A stretch of DNA of 64,000 bases, taken from positions 1-64,000 of the forward strand of contig CAZVHB010000005.1 in assembly GCA_964626965.1 (NCBI GenBank), given 5' to 3'. Both the position numbers and the translations under genes were made by a program. This DNA comes from CAZEPT01 sp964626965 (GTDB taxonomy: Bacteria; Patescibacteriota; Minisyncoccia; Phycocordibacterales; UBA9973). The notes under the pieces were generated by a model. It saw only the letters and a program-made list of their open reading frames with translations. It was not told where the DNA came from and searched no databases. Positions 24,637 through 33,634 of the stretch are shown here, in pieces. Position 1 is the stretch's first letter, and the number at the start of each line of letters is the position of its first letter.

Positions 24637-25290
24637 ATGCTTACAATTAACAAAACATTTAGCTATCACATTCCACGTAATTCACTATACGGAAAATTAC
24701 TAGAAAAAATGTGTGAACAACGAGACATAGTGGCACTCTTTCATAGAGCAGAAAAATTAGATTTCTCTATTGCTGCAAAACGACTAGCACGTATGGTGCT
24801 CATGAATTCTTCACCAGATAACCACAGATGTTACAGAAATGACGATTTTTATTTATCTCATAAGTACTCTCTTTCGTCACGACAAAATGCCTGTGATTTA
24901 ATCAGTAATGCTCTTCTGGGTTATTTCGAAAGAAAAACTCATGCTCAATTTAATTTAGCCAGGTTACTTTTAAATGAAGGCATTATCACAGAAGAAGACA
25001 TTATAGACAATCCCAGAACCTCGTACTCTTTTTTGAGTAAAAAAGGAATCAATGAGATTGCAAAAAGATACAAAATAACTGAGGCTGAAATAGAATGGAT
25101 AGCTTTCGAATTGTTGTTTGCTGTCCTTTCAAGAAAAAATACCGCCGAGTCTTACTTGTTTAAAAAAATAATTAATGCTCAGGCAAGTAGCGATATGGTA
25201 ATTAGCCACTTGGTAAATTTTGTAAAGGATGATACGCTTCTTTTTGTTGAAAAAAAGTTTAATGTTTCCTTAACTAATTCATTAACTTAA
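24637..25290 (+). CDS. Hypothetical protein, 217 aa
   Basis: Not recognised. A soluble helical protein with the sequence AEKLDFSIAAKRLARMVLM, a middle part rich in charged helices, and a C-terminal segment NFVKDDTLLFVEKKF. It has no signal or membrane helix. The only frame of this length on the plus strand between two minus-strand genes, it overlaps the 3' end of the DEDDh exonuclease gene by 17 bp on the opposite strand, so the two converge without a terminator between them. The leader is A-rich without a Shine-Dalgarno. Confidence 0.6.
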   Translation: MLTINKTFSYHIPRNSLYGKLLEKMCEQRDIVALFHRAEKLDFSIAAKRLARMVLMNSSPDNHRCYRNDDFYLSHKYSLSSRQNACDLISNALLGYFERKTHAQFNLARLLLNEGIITEEDIIDNPRTSYSFLSKKGINEIAKRYKITEAEIEWIAFELLFAVLSRKNTAESYLFKKIINAQASSDMVISHLVNFVKDDTLLFVEKKFNVSLTNSLT

Positions 25291-25813
25291 CAAACAGCTC
25301 ATACGTCGCTTGCGCATCCGCAAGTGCTGTATGGGCTTTTTTATTTTCTATGCCGTAAAAGTCACACAAATACTGAAGAGAGAGTCGTGTTGCATCAACA
25401 TTATCATGAAGTGCCACATATGCCATAGAAAGTGTATCAAGAACGTGGTAGTGGAGCGTATTGACGATACTGTGCTGTTTAAAAGCTTGGCTCATGAAGA
25501 AGTAATCGAAACCAGCATTGTGTCCCACCATGACTCGGCCTTTTATTTTTTGAGAAATTTTCTTGAGTCCATTTTTTGCAGTCAGGGCTTCAGTCCACAA
25601 ACCCTCTTTATACCCATTCACTTTCAAAGAAATAGGATTAGCGAGCTCTATGTGTTCGGGCTTTATTTTAATATCAAAACTGTCTTCTATTTCAAATATC
25701 TTTTTCTTTGCATTGAAAGAAAACAGTACACACCCAACTTCAATAACTTCATGCACAGCTGGATCAAGTCCTGTTGTTTCTATATCGAGAGCGACAAATT
25801 TTGTATGTTTCAT
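25274..25813 (-). CDS. DnaQ-like DEDDh 3'-5' exonuclease
   Basis: 179 residues. Exo I is VALDIETTGLDPAVHEVIEVG (DxE), Exo II is GHNAGFDYFF, Exo III is KAHTALADAQATYELF with the His of the DEDDh type. It could be the proofreading epsilon-like subunit or a repair/RNA exonuclease; no PHP or polymerase fusion is present to decide. A second, longer DEDDh exonuclease lies at 8225. The start sits 52 nt beyond the mltG stop, so it may be read from the same message. Confidence 0.9.
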   Translation of the reverse strand: MKHTKFVALDIETTGLDPAVHEVIEVGCVLFSFNAKKKIFEIEDSFDIKIKPEHIELANPISLKVNGYKEGLWTEALTAKNGLKKISQKIKGRVMVGHNAGFDYFFMSQAFKQHSIVNTLHYHVLDTLSMAYVALHDNVDATRLSLQYLCDFYGIENKKAHTALADAQATYELFVKLMN

Positions 25814-25864
25814 ATATTAGTTTTTAGTTTACAGTTTTAAGTTTTTAGAAAATACAAATACATT

Positions 25865-26803
25865 TTATTTTAAATATTTGTTTTTATTTTTTATATGTTC
25901 CGGAAATGTTTTTGCATAGTGAATTATGCCATCTTTATCATGGAGATAAAAGAGATATGGGGACGGAGTTGGGTTAAGTGCCACGTCTATTGTCTCGAGA
26001 CCTGGGTTATTAATCGGAGCAATAGGAAGCCCTGTACGAGTATAGGTGTTGTAGAGACTGTCTTCTTTTAAATCATCAAGAGTGAGTTCACTTGTTCCTT
26101 TACCTTTCGTGTACAAAAATGTCGCATCAACTTGAAGTGGCATACCTATTTCAATACGCTTCCATAAAATACCTGAGATCATTTTTCTTTCTTCGACATT
26201 TCTTCCCTCTTTTTCAATAATAGAGGCCATAATCACGATGTCTTTTATTTGCTGTTCTGTCTTACCAGTAAAGAGTGTTTTTGTTTTTTCATCAAACGTT
26301 TGCTTGAGTTTTGCAATAATCTCACCCTCAGTACTATTAATAGAAAAAAAGTATGTATCAGGAAATAGATATCCTTCATCTGTTTGTGTAAATGCAGGAA
26401 TTTTATCTAGTGTTTCAAATAGAGGAAATGTTTTATGAACGATTCCTTCTATTTCTTTTACAGTACTTCCCTCTGGTATGACAACCTTTACACCACGAGC
26501 TTGACTTGAATCTGTTGCAAGTGAATATGCAACAGAAAAAATATCTTGAGGGTGCGTAAAGGTGTATATATTGGGTTTGAGTTTTTTATCGTACCCATTC
26601 ACTACTAAAATAATCTTGAATAATTTTACATTTGAAATGATCTTCTTTTGATGAAGCTCAGCTATAAACGTAGAGAGTGGTTGATCTGTGTTAAATTGCA
26701 CTTCGATAGGAAACGAAACATCAGTCGGTGGACGAGTATTATACAAAAACACACACCCTACAAGAAAAAAACATACGAATAAAAAGAGTATTATTTTTTT
26801 CAT
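25865..26803 (-). CDS. mltG: Endolytic murein transglycosylase MltG (YceG-like)
   Basis: Cleaves nascent glycan strands at the cytoplasmic membrane. The start at 26803 gives MKKIILFLFVCFFLVGC, one membrane anchor that also reads as a lipobox (LVGC). The LysM-like domain is followed by the catalytic domain with IVIMASIIEKEGRN (catalytic Glu) and LYNTYTRTGLPIAPINNPG. 312 residues, near family length. It starts 1 nt after the stop of the upstream membrane-protein gene, so translation is coupled. The longer frame from 26950 overlaps that gene and lacks a signal. Confidence 0.94.
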   Translation of the reverse strand: MKKIILFLFVCFFLVGCVFLYNTRPPTDVSFPIEVQFNTDQPLSTFIAELHQKKIISNVKLFKIILVVNGYDKKLKPNIYTFTHPQDIFSVAYSLATDSSQARGVKVVIPEGSTVKEIEGIVHKTFPLFETLDKIPAFTQTDEGYLFPDTYFFSINSTEGEIIAKLKQTFDEKTKTLFTGKTEQQIKDIVIMASIIEKEGRNVEERKMISGILWKRIEIGMPLQVDATFLYTKGKGTSELTLDDLKEDSLYNTYTRTGLPIAPINNPGLETIDVALNPTPSPYLFYLHDKDGIIHYAKTFPEHIKNKNKYLK

Positions 26804-26804
26804 A

Positions 26805-28091
26805 TTACATTGGCAAGTTTGAAGGTGGTTTTGCTGTTTTACTTTCAAGACGCTGATATGATGGTGTTTCTGAAACCATACCAGGGAAATGGTAAATAGT
26901 CGCAAGCTCCTCTGTTGAGAGAACACTGTAGTCTGGAACATTCGGAACAAAAAACTTTTTTAGTAATCCTGCTTGTTCTCTTGAGCGAAGTAAGAATGGA
27001 TGGAACATAATACGTAATTTGTAGTATGTGAGCATATAGTGTTTTAATTTCTCTGTTCGTTTCCCAAATGGATCACCCCACGTTGAACCAACAACAGTAC
27101 CATTAAAACGTTCAAAAAAGTTTGAAGACATGTTTGAGTATTGTCTGAAAAGTAAACGTGCCGCGCGACGCGTGTTATCAAATGTAGCTGATGACACTTG
27201 TGATTTATCAGCAAGAATAATCAAGCGTATCCCTGTATCAAAAACAAGTTGATCCATTTTTTCAAAACTTTTCTTAATCTCAACTTCAGACACAGGGTCA
27301 AGACGAATTTCTCGAGTTCCATTCTCGCGAACATTTGTCCATTCTGCAAGTTGTAAATCCCAATGATGTTGCGCTTCTTCATAAAAACCATGATGACCAA
27401 ATAATGTTCCATGAGTATGGTACAACTTTTCACTCTGACGAATAATAATCTGTATCCATACTTGCTCACCTCGATCAATCGCCCCAAGAAATTCAAGAAC
27501 TCCAGACATAGGATCCATTTTTAATTCTTCTTTATCAGATGCTTTATCAAGACCAAAATCCTTGTAAGTTTTTATACTCCACGCATCATGCTTCTCTAAT
27601 TTAAATTCACATCCCCACATATACCATGGACCATCATTTTTATATCGTGGAATAACTTCAGTATAGTCAGGGACTTGCATCACACGTACTTGTGGAAATT
27701 GCGCATAGAGCTGTGTTTCAACAAGTTTTTGAATACGAGATGGAACACGAATGAAGAAATGCACTTGTCCGTCTATCGAGACGAGCTCAAGAGAATACCA
27801 AAAATGCACTGCTCCTTGCCAGTAGGTTTCCCATCCACCTTTACTACTCATATGATAAAGAGCATTTGAGAGAAAGAGTTCCATCGCAAGTGGTGTCTTT
27901 GTCATAACACGCGGAAGTTGAATTTCAAGTACAACCCATTCCATACCTCCAATAAATCGCTCTGACACAAAGTGATGCCATAAAAAGAAACAAAGCTTTC
28001 CAAGCACAAAAGGAAACCAAAAAAGAGATGTCTTCCACAAAAGAAGTCCAGTCCAATAGAAAAACGTTGTGAGTATTTCAAAAATAATCAT
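26805..28091 (-). CDS. Conserved membrane protein resembling the N-terminal part of CPR HerA/TraC-type proteins
   Basis: 428 residues. Two hydrophobic helices lie in the first 40 residues, then a large cytoplasmic domain. The stretch FFIRVPSRIQKLVETQLYAQ followed by FPQVRVMQVPDYTEV resembles the region that precedes the ATPase in VirB4/HerA-like proteins common in Patescibacteria, but no Walker A or B motif is present here, so it would be a stand-alone N-terminal module. No enzymatic function can be assigned. It is translationally linked to mltG, hinting at an envelope role. TATAAT lies 8 nt before the ATG. Confidence 0.6.
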   Translation of the reverse strand: MIIFEILTTFFYWTGLLLWKTSLFWFPFVLGKLCFFLWHHFVSERFIGGMEWVVLEIQLPRVMTKTPLAMELFLSNALYHMSSKGGWETYWQGAVHFWYSLELVSIDGQVHFFIRVPSRIQKLVETQLYAQFPQVRVMQVPDYTEVIPRYKNDGPWYMWGCEFKLEKHDAWSIKTYKDFGLDKASDKEELKMDPMSGVLEFLGAIDRGEQVWIQIIIRQSEKLYHTHGTLFGHHGFYEEAQHHWDLQLAEWTNVRENGTREIRLDPVSEVEIKKSFEKMDQLVFDTGIRLIILADKSQVSSATFDNTRRAARLLFRQYSNMSSNFFERFNGTVVGSTWGDPFGKRTEKLKHYMLTYYKLRIMFHPFLLRSREQAGLLKKFFVPNVPDYSVLSTEELATIYHFPGMVSETPSYQRLESKTAKPPSNLPM

Positions 28092-28146
28092 CTAAAATAA
28101 TTATAAATGATAAATTATAAATAACAAAGGAAAAATCAATAGAAAC

Positions 28147-28178
28147 AAACAAAAAACACCTTTCGGTGCTTTTTGTTT
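28147..28178 (-). terminator. Terminator of the sigma4-HARE gene
   Basis: CACC/GGTG core with a TTTC loop and long A/T arms (AAACAAAAA/TTTTTGTTT), located 9 nt beyond the stop codon at 28187. Confidence 0.75.
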
Positions 28179-28186
28179 GTCAGAAA

Positions 28187-29215
28187 TTACGCTGAAACGT
28201 ACAATCCTGCTTTATTTTTTTTGAAATATTTTGGATTTTGGAGATTAACGAGGATAGTATTCTTTTTGAGATATCGCTCTTTCATTACACGATCAATGAT
28301 GTCTTCTTTTGACATTGGACCATCTTTTTTAATAATCTCTTTTATCACATCACGAACGATTCCTGCTGTGTAACCCCATTCTTTAAGAGCGTAGATTCCA
28401 CGACCGACGAGTACAAAACGTGCGTCTTTAATCAATTCGTTGTGAGTAGTTGCAACGTGTGTTTTCTTGCCGAATGTCTCACTGATAAGTTTTGCAACTT
28501 CTTTAAAGTGCATTGGTGAACCATGCTTTCTCATCACAAGATATGCATAGTCACGGATTCCACGAGTGCGAACGTTTGAACTATCTATCTTTCCCCATTC
28601 ACCGAGTGGGTTCTTGCTGATCTTCTTACTAATACCGAGCCATCTTCGTGCAAGTTCTTCATTCTTATATTCAATTGAGAGGTCTTTCAAGTAGTCAAGA
28701 AAACGAGAGATAACTTCTGCTTCTGAAATAAGATCTTCATCTGATAATCCTTTGTACAGATTATCAAGAGAGTCATGAATCATTTTTGTAAGCGCGTCAT
28801 CAACACTCCAACGTGATCTAAAGGTATCGTCTTCTTTGTGTTTTGTAAATGCATCACCGAGTACGAGGTGAAGGTGAATATGGTTTTGATTTTCTTTATC
28901 TTTTGCAAGAGTCTTCAAAAGTTCTTCTTCAACAATGACTGAGCCTAATTCTTTCACTACACTAAAAAGTTCTTCAAAAGATGCTTCTTCGGATTTGTAC
29001 TGTTGTGACTTACGGACGATAGCGAGTGCAGTATTTTCAATTTGTCGTACACGTTCACGAGTGATACCGTATTTTTGTCCAATTTCTTCGAGAGTTTTCC
29101 GCTCGATATTCTCACCTAAACCGTAACGATTAACGATAACGTCAAAAGCTCGGTCTTGAAGTGGTGAAAGAATTTTCTTCGTAACACTTTTTGGTTTGTA
29201 TGAAAGTTTTGGCAT
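28187..29215 (-). CDS. Sigma-70 region 4 / HARE-HTH fusion protein
   Basis: 342 residues. Residues about 12-70 (LSPLQDRAFDVIVNRYGL, then LEEIGQKYGITRERVRQIE) are a clear sigma-70 region 4, which recognises -35 elements. Regions 2 and 3 are absent. The middle is helical linker. The C-terminus (about 225-342, PMHFKEVAKLISETFGKK, GRGIYALKEWGY) is a HARE-HTH domain of the type found in the RNA polymerase delta subunit. It probably binds DNA or RNA polymerase as a global regulator; this is inference from domains. Its promoter is TTGCAA, 17 nt, TACTAT at 29250-29278. Confidence 0.8.
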   Translation of the reverse strand: MPKLSYKPKSVTKKILSPLQDRAFDVIVNRYGLGENIERKTLEEIGQKYGITRERVRQIENTALAIVRKSQQYKSEEASFEELFSVVKELGSVIVEEELLKTLAKDKENQNHIHLHLVLGDAFTKHKEDDTFRSRWSVDDALTKMIHDSLDNLYKGLSDEDLISEAEVISRFLDYLKDLSIEYKNEELARRWLGISKKISKNPLGEWGKIDSSNVRTRGIRDYAYLVMRKHGSPMHFKEVAKLISETFGKKTHVATTHNELIKDARFVLVGRGIYALKEWGYTAGIVRDVIKEIIKKDGPMSKEDIIDRVMKERYLKKNTILVNLQNPKYFKKNKAGLYVSA

Positions 29216-29249
29216 TTAAGTTTTAAATAATTAATTGATAACTAGTCCC

Positions 29250-29278
29250 ATAGTACCATAGAGAAAACAATATTGCAA
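29250..29278 (-). promoter_or_regulatory. Promoter of the sigma4-HARE gene
   Basis: Minus strand TTGCAA (29273-29278), 17-nt spacer, TACTAT (29250-29255). The leader is about 30 nt. A single perfect DnaA-box-like TTATCCACA lies just upstream at 29281-29289. Confidence 0.6.
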
Positions 29279-29311
29279 GTTTATCCACAGTACACACAGT
29301 TGGTTTTAGTT

Positions 29312-31099
29312 CTATTTCTTTGAACCTTTCATGCGCATTCCTTCTGAAAGAACTTTTTTACGTAATCGAACTGATTTTGGTGTAATTTCAAGATATTCGT
29401 CGTTTGACATGATTTCAAGACCGCGTTCGATAGTCATTGTATAGGCCGGTTTGAGGTAGATTGTTTCGTCTGTTCCAGATGCACGCATGTTAGTGAGCTG
29501 TTTTCCTTTCGTTGGATTCACTACCATTTCGTCACCTTTCGTTACATTCCCCACAACCATACCTTCATAAATGTCATCACCATGTTCGATATAGAGTACA
29601 CCTCGATCTTGGAGATTTCCAAGTGAAAATGACAGCGCTTTTCCTGGCACCATAGAAGTCATAGATCCAACTTCACGTCTTTTTATTTCTCCAGCATACG
29701 CATCAAATCTCACATAGCGAGAAGAAAGGATTCCTTCACCTTTTGTTTCAATAATAAATTGACTTCGGTACCCGAGAAGTCCACGAGTTGGTATTTCTAC
29801 AATGATACGAGTCACATTATGGCGTTCTGTCATAGAAGTAACAAGACCACGTCTTTTTGTAAGTTTTTCAATAACAGTTCCGGCAAATTCTGAAGGTACG
29901 TCAATAGTTGCTTCTTCATACGGTTCAAGTTTTTTACCATCCTCTTCTTTGATAATTACTTGTGGTTCTGAAACTTGGAGTTCATATCCTTCTCGTCGCA
30001 TTTGCTCAAGGAGTACCGCGATGTGAAGTTCACCTCGTCCATAGACAGTAAAATAGTCATTCGTACCAAAATCAACTTTGAGTCCTACGTTTACTTCAAG
30101 TTCTTTCTCAAGTCGGTCGCGAATTTGTCGTGATGTAACAAACTTCCCTTCACGTCCAGCAAATGGAGAATCGTTCACGAGAAAAGTAAGCGAGATGGTT
30201 GGCTCGTCCACTGCAATTCCTGGACGAAGTGGTGTGTCAGCATCAGTACGGAGTGTATCTCCGATAAATCCATCAGTAATACCAGCAATCATACAAATAT
30301 CCCCTGCACTTACTTCTTTTGATTCTACTTTTTGTGTTCCTTGGAATGTAAAGAGTTTTGTAATTTTAAATTTTCGTTCTGTTCCATCTGGAACTTGCAC
30401 AAGGAGTGTATCTGAATCTTTCACTACACCTTGATAGACACGAGCGATAGAGAGACGTCCAAGGAAGTTGTCATAGCCCAAGTTAAACGTCTGTGCTTGG
30501 AAAGGTTTATCAGCATCAACAGAGGCAATAGGAACGTGTTCGAGTACTGTATCGAGAAGTGGAGTGAGATCTTTTCGTTCGTCTGCAAGTTCTTTCATTG
30601 CAACACCTTCACGACCAATAGCATAGAGTACTGGGAAATTAAGCTGATGATCTTCTGCCCCGAGTTCAATGAAGAGTTCGAGGATCTCATCGAGCACACG
30701 CTTTGGATCACTTGCAGGTTTATCGATTTTATTCAAAACAATGATTGGTTCATGACCGAGTTCAAGAGATTTTTTCAACACGAAACGTGTTTGTGGCATT
30801 GGACCTTCTTGTGCATCAACGAGCAAAATAACAGAATCAACTGCTTTTAAAACACGTTCAACTTCAGAACCGAAGTCCGCGTGACCTGGAGTGTCGAGGA
30901 TATTTATTTTTGTACCTTTGTAGTTAACAGACGTATTTTTCGCATAGATCGTAATACCACGTTCTTGCTCAATAGCATTTGAATCCATTGTCTGTGTACT
31001 TGCATCATCAATCATGCCTGTTTGGCGCATGAGGGCATCCGTAAGTGTTGTTTTTCCGTGGTCAACGTGAGCGATAATTGCGATATTTCTTATTTCCAT
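29312..31099 (-). CDS. typA: GTPase TypA/BipA
   Basis: Ribosome-binding translational GTPase involved in 50S assembly and stress adaptation. 595 residues: AHVDHGKTTLTDAL (P-loop), ERGITI, DTPGHADFG, NKIDKP; domains II, III and V follow. The BipA-specific C-terminal domain contains GDEMVVNPTKGKQLTNMRAS, then EYLEITPKSVRLRKK. Length is typical. An AT-rich -10-like TAAAAT ends 6 nt before the ATG, matching the leaderless pattern. It shares a strand with rseP and frr but is separated from them by a terminator at 31162-31187. Confidence 0.97.
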   Translation of the reverse strand: MEIRNIAIIAHVDHGKTTLTDALMRQTGMIDDASTQTMDSNAIEQERGITIYAKNTSVNYKGTKINILDTPGHADFGSEVERVLKAVDSVILLVDAQEGPMPQTRFVLKKSLELGHEPIIVLNKIDKPASDPKRVLDEILELFIELGAEDHQLNFPVLYAIGREGVAMKELADERKDLTPLLDTVLEHVPIASVDADKPFQAQTFNLGYDNFLGRLSIARVYQGVVKDSDTLLVQVPDGTERKFKITKLFTFQGTQKVESKEVSAGDICMIAGITDGFIGDTLRTDADTPLRPGIAVDEPTISLTFLVNDSPFAGREGKFVTSRQIRDRLEKELEVNVGLKVDFGTNDYFTVYGRGELHIAVLLEQMRREGYELQVSEPQVIIKEEDGKKLEPYEEATIDVPSEFAGTVIEKLTKRRGLVTSMTERHNVTRIIVEIPTRGLLGYRSQFIIETKGEGILSSRYVRFDAYAGEIKRREVGSMTSMVPGKALSFSLGNLQDRGVLYIEHGDDIYEGMVVGNVTKGDEMVVNPTKGKQLTNMRASGTDETIYLKPAYTMTIERGLEIMSNDEYLEITPKSVRLRKKVLSEGMRMKGSKK

Positions 31100-31161
31100 A
31101 TGTCTATTTTAATATTAATAATAATGAGTATAAATATATTTGAGAGTACGGGAGACAAATA

Positions 31162-31187
31162 AAAAATGCGTCCCGTAACGCATTTTT
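31162..31187 (-). terminator. rseP terminator
   Basis: A 10-bp stem AAAAATGCGT/ACGCATTTTT with a 6-nt loop. The loop (TACGGG on the transcript) is complementary to TCCCGTA just downstream (31147-31153), giving a possible pseudoknot. Confidence 0.75.
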
Positions 31188-31213
31188 AATATAACACGAT
31201 TTCTTAAAAGCTC

Positions 31214-32308
31214 CTAATGTTTGAAGAGTTTCAAGACATCAAAGAACGTAACCACGAGCATCAGACCCACGAGTACGAAAAATGATGTGGTATGGATGAT
31301 CGTTGTTGTTTTGATATTAAGTGCTCTTCCTTTTATTTTTTCGATCAAAATAAACAAGAGTCGTCCACCATCGAGTGCTGGTATCGGCAAAATGTTGAGC
31401 ACAGCCAAGTTGAGGGAAATAAGCGCAGTGAGTGACAGAAGATACGCGATACCGTATTTTGAAGCATTGCCAATAGTTTTGACAATTCCAACTGGCCCAG
31501 ATACTTCTACATTAGAACCACTACCACTATGGACAAACAGACCCTTAATCAGATCAAAAAGTCCACCAAAAATACTACTAATAATTGAAGCTGTTGTTGT
31601 AAAACTGTACTCGATTGATTTAATGAACGGAAGTTTATAGCTTCCTGTCTCACTAAGACCTACTCCTATTGTATAGTTAAGAGAATCTTTTTTCTGTGTT
31701 GGAGTAAGTGTTATAGGAACAAGAGTTCCACCTCTCTCAACACCCAGAGTGAGTTCTTTCCCACCACTTGATTTGAGTTGTTCAACAAAATGCACCGATG
31801 AGGTTAGCTCTTTTTCTGTACCGTCAATTGTGACAGTTCTCACAACATCACCACTTTTTACACCAGCACGCTCTGCAACTGAATCTTTTGAAACATCAGC
31901 AATGGTAATATTTTGACTGGTAACATACTGTGGTTCCACAAAAGAACTCATGGTTCCTGACTGAGCTAAAAAGAGTCCAAGGAAAATAACCCACGCGAGG
32001 ATAATATTCATGATCACCCCAGCTGAGAGAATTATTGCTTGTTGCCATTTTGGTTTACTAAAAAGCGCGCGTGACCTATCACCTCCTTCGACAGCGTCTT
32101 CACCGTATATTTTTACGAAACCACCAAACGGCAATGCGTTGAGAGTAAATGTTGTTTCTCCGCGCTTGAAAAGCGTCGCGATTTTTGGAGGATATCCAAA
32201 ACCAAATTCATCAACACGAACACCGAACATTTTTGCTGTTTTATAGTGTCCATATTCATGGACGAGCACAATCACAAAGAGAACGAGGATAAAGTAGAGT
32301 ATAGACAT
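31214..32308 (-). CDS. rseP: Site-2 protease RseP
   Basis: Intramembrane zinc metalloprotease that cleaves transmembrane segments in regulated proteolysis. 364 residues: HEYGH (about 17-21) in the first helix binds zinc, GYPPKIATLFKRGET follows, a PDZ domain spans about 125-205 (VAERAGVKSGDVV), and NILPIPALDGGRLLF supplies the third ligand Asp. Four membrane helices. It lies 27 nt after frr. No cognate anti-sigma factor is visible in this window. Confidence 0.95.
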   Translation of the reverse strand: MSILYFILVLFVIVLVHEYGHYKTAKMFGVRVDEFGFGYPPKIATLFKRGETTFTLNALPFGGFVKIYGEDAVEGGDRSRALFSKPKWQQAIILSAGVIMNIILAWVIFLGLFLAQSGTMSSFVEPQYVTSQNITIADVSKDSVAERAGVKSGDVVRTVTIDGTEKELTSSVHFVEQLKSSGGKELTLGVERGGTLVPITLTPTQKKDSLNYTIGVGLSETGSYKLPFIKSIEYSFTTTASIISSIFGGLFDLIKGLFVHSGSGSNVEVSGPVGIVKTIGNASKYGIAYLLSLTALISLNLAVLNILPIPALDGGRLLFILIEKIKGRALNIKTTTIIHTTSFFVLVGLMLVVTFFDVLKLFKH

Positions 32309-32335
32309 GAAATTTTATTTTTATTACTTATGAAA

Positions 32336-32875
32336 TTAGTTATTAAGAACTTCGTTTTCTTTTTTTGAAAAGACTGCAACGAGATCACCATTTGTTTCAT
32401 CGACAATCTTTTGCAATTCATCTTTCATGCGACGTGCATCATCTTCAGGGAGATTATCTTCTTTTATGTTCCCCAGGAGTTCTTCACGAATCTTACGAAC
32501 ACTGATACGCGCATCTTCGAGCTTTTCTTTCAAGACTTTGACGAGCTTCTGACGATTCTCAGCAGTGAGCATTGGGAATATCACACGGATACCATCTGAA
32601 TCGATAGACGTTGAGAGACCAATATCAGCGAGCATAATTCCCTTTTCAATATCTTTGATATGATTTTTATCCCAAGGAATAATACGAAGTGTTTTTGCGT
32701 CTTCAATAGAAATAGAACCGATATTTTTGATTGGTTGCTGTGCTCCATAACTCTCGACAGTGACACTATCGAGAACCGATGGTGTCGCACGTCCGGTATG
32801 AATACCAAGATACGCTTCTTCGAGCCATGAAATACTTTTTTTAAATTGTTCTTTTGCCTGCGGGTGTGAATACAT
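32336..32875 (-). CDS. frr: Ribosome recycling factor
   Basis: 179 residues, three-helix bundle plus beta domain: LGIHTGRATPSVLDSVTVES, then PIKNIGSISIEDAKTLRIIP, DIGLSTSIDSDGIRVIFPML and a C-terminal helix rich in Lys/Glu. It splits post-termination ribosomes with EF-G. TATAAT (32882-32887) ends 6 nt before the ATG, so the message should be leaderless. It heads the frr-rseP unit. The usual partner pyrH is not adjacent. Confidence 0.96.
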   Translation of the reverse strand: MYSHPQAKEQFKKSISWLEEAYLGIHTGRATPSVLDSVTVESYGAQQPIKNIGSISIEDAKTLRIIPWDKNHIKDIEKGIMLADIGLSTSIDSDGIRVIFPMLTAENRQKLVKVLKEKLEDARISVRKIREELLGNIKEDNLPEDDARRMKDELQKIVDETNGDLVAVFSKKENEVLNN

Positions 32876-33077
32876 ATGTCTATTATACAGTATTTAATGC
32901 CTAGTACAAAGTACTTATAAGTGAGAGACCTGACGCACAAAGCACACCCTGCCTTACTTGTCTAATTATACTCAGCATGGTATTTTAAGCTCAAGGAGAA
33001 AACTTTAAAAACGTTTTATGGATTTCACAAACGCAGAAAGCTTTCTGTTTTTATGTAATCTATAAAACAACATACTT

Positions 33078-33590
33078 ATGCAAGAAATAAATAAATCCCT
33101 ATTGTTGGAAACACTCAAAACTTTAGAGGAAGCAGAAATCTATTTTATTATAAATATTCTCCATCTTGAGGTGGTTGAAAAAGTTAGTTTTATTGAAGAT
33201 GAAATTCATAAAAAATGGAGACATGGTTTCATGACCTTACTATTGTTCAGCCTGGGATTATTTATAGCACTTTTTGTAATAAGAAATACAAATCTGATCG
33301 TATGGGCTTTCCCGATCATATTTATACTTCTGGTACCATTAACCATTATTGTCTCAATAAAGCTTAAGCGTAATACTAAAGATCTTATCCACAAAAGAGA
33401 AGAGCTCACTCAGGAATTAGTAGAATTATACAAAGAGAATCCAAAAGTAGGACTCCGAGTCTTTAGCGACAAAAGTGAGCTTAGAAAGATCATTAATAGT
33501 TTACCAAACACAGAAATCAGTAAAAGTATTAAAAAGGCTGTTGAATATAGCACCTACTTACTCACAAGAAAGTTGGTATTAAACATCTAA
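33078..33590 (+). CDS. Hypothetical membrane protein with two helices
   Basis: 170 residues. An N-terminal helical region of about 50 residues (LETLKTLEEAEIYFI) is followed by two membrane helices (about 52-70 and 74-93), then a cytoplasmic coiled-coil-like tail (RNTKDLIHKREELTQELVEL). Family not recognised. The gene stands alone between two minus-strand units, with a strong terminator after it. The 200 bp upstream contain no other gene; a small palindrome AGAAAGCTTTCT with a following T run lies there at about 33036-33055. Confidence 0.6.
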   Translation: MQEINKSLLLETLKTLEEAEIYFIINILHLEVVEKVSFIEDEIHKKWRHGFMTLLLFSLGLFIALFVIRNTNLIVWAFPIIFILLVPLTIIVSIKLKRNTKDLIHKREELTQELVELYKENPKVGLRVFSDKSELRKIINSLPNTEISKSIKKAVEYSTYLLTRKLVLNI

Positions 33591-33608
33591 ATTTAGAACA
33601 AAAAAAAC

Positions 33609-33630
33609 AAACCGTCCACATGTGGCGGTT
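33609..33630. terminator. Bidirectional terminator
   Basis: ACCG(T)CCACA with TGTGGCGGT, one bulged base, A-rich before and T8 after. It lies between the convergent 170-aa and holB-like genes. Confidence 0.75.
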
Positions 33631-33634
33631 TTTT

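Noticed and set aside
29281..29289. Replication origin
   Set aside because: Only one DnaA-box-like TTATCCACA, no cluster, no dnaA or dnaN nearby.
33036..33058. Small RNA terminator before the 170-aa gene
   Set aside because: The AGAAAGCTTTCT palindrome has a T run, but no convincing promoter precedes it at a suitable distance, so a small RNA is not claimed.
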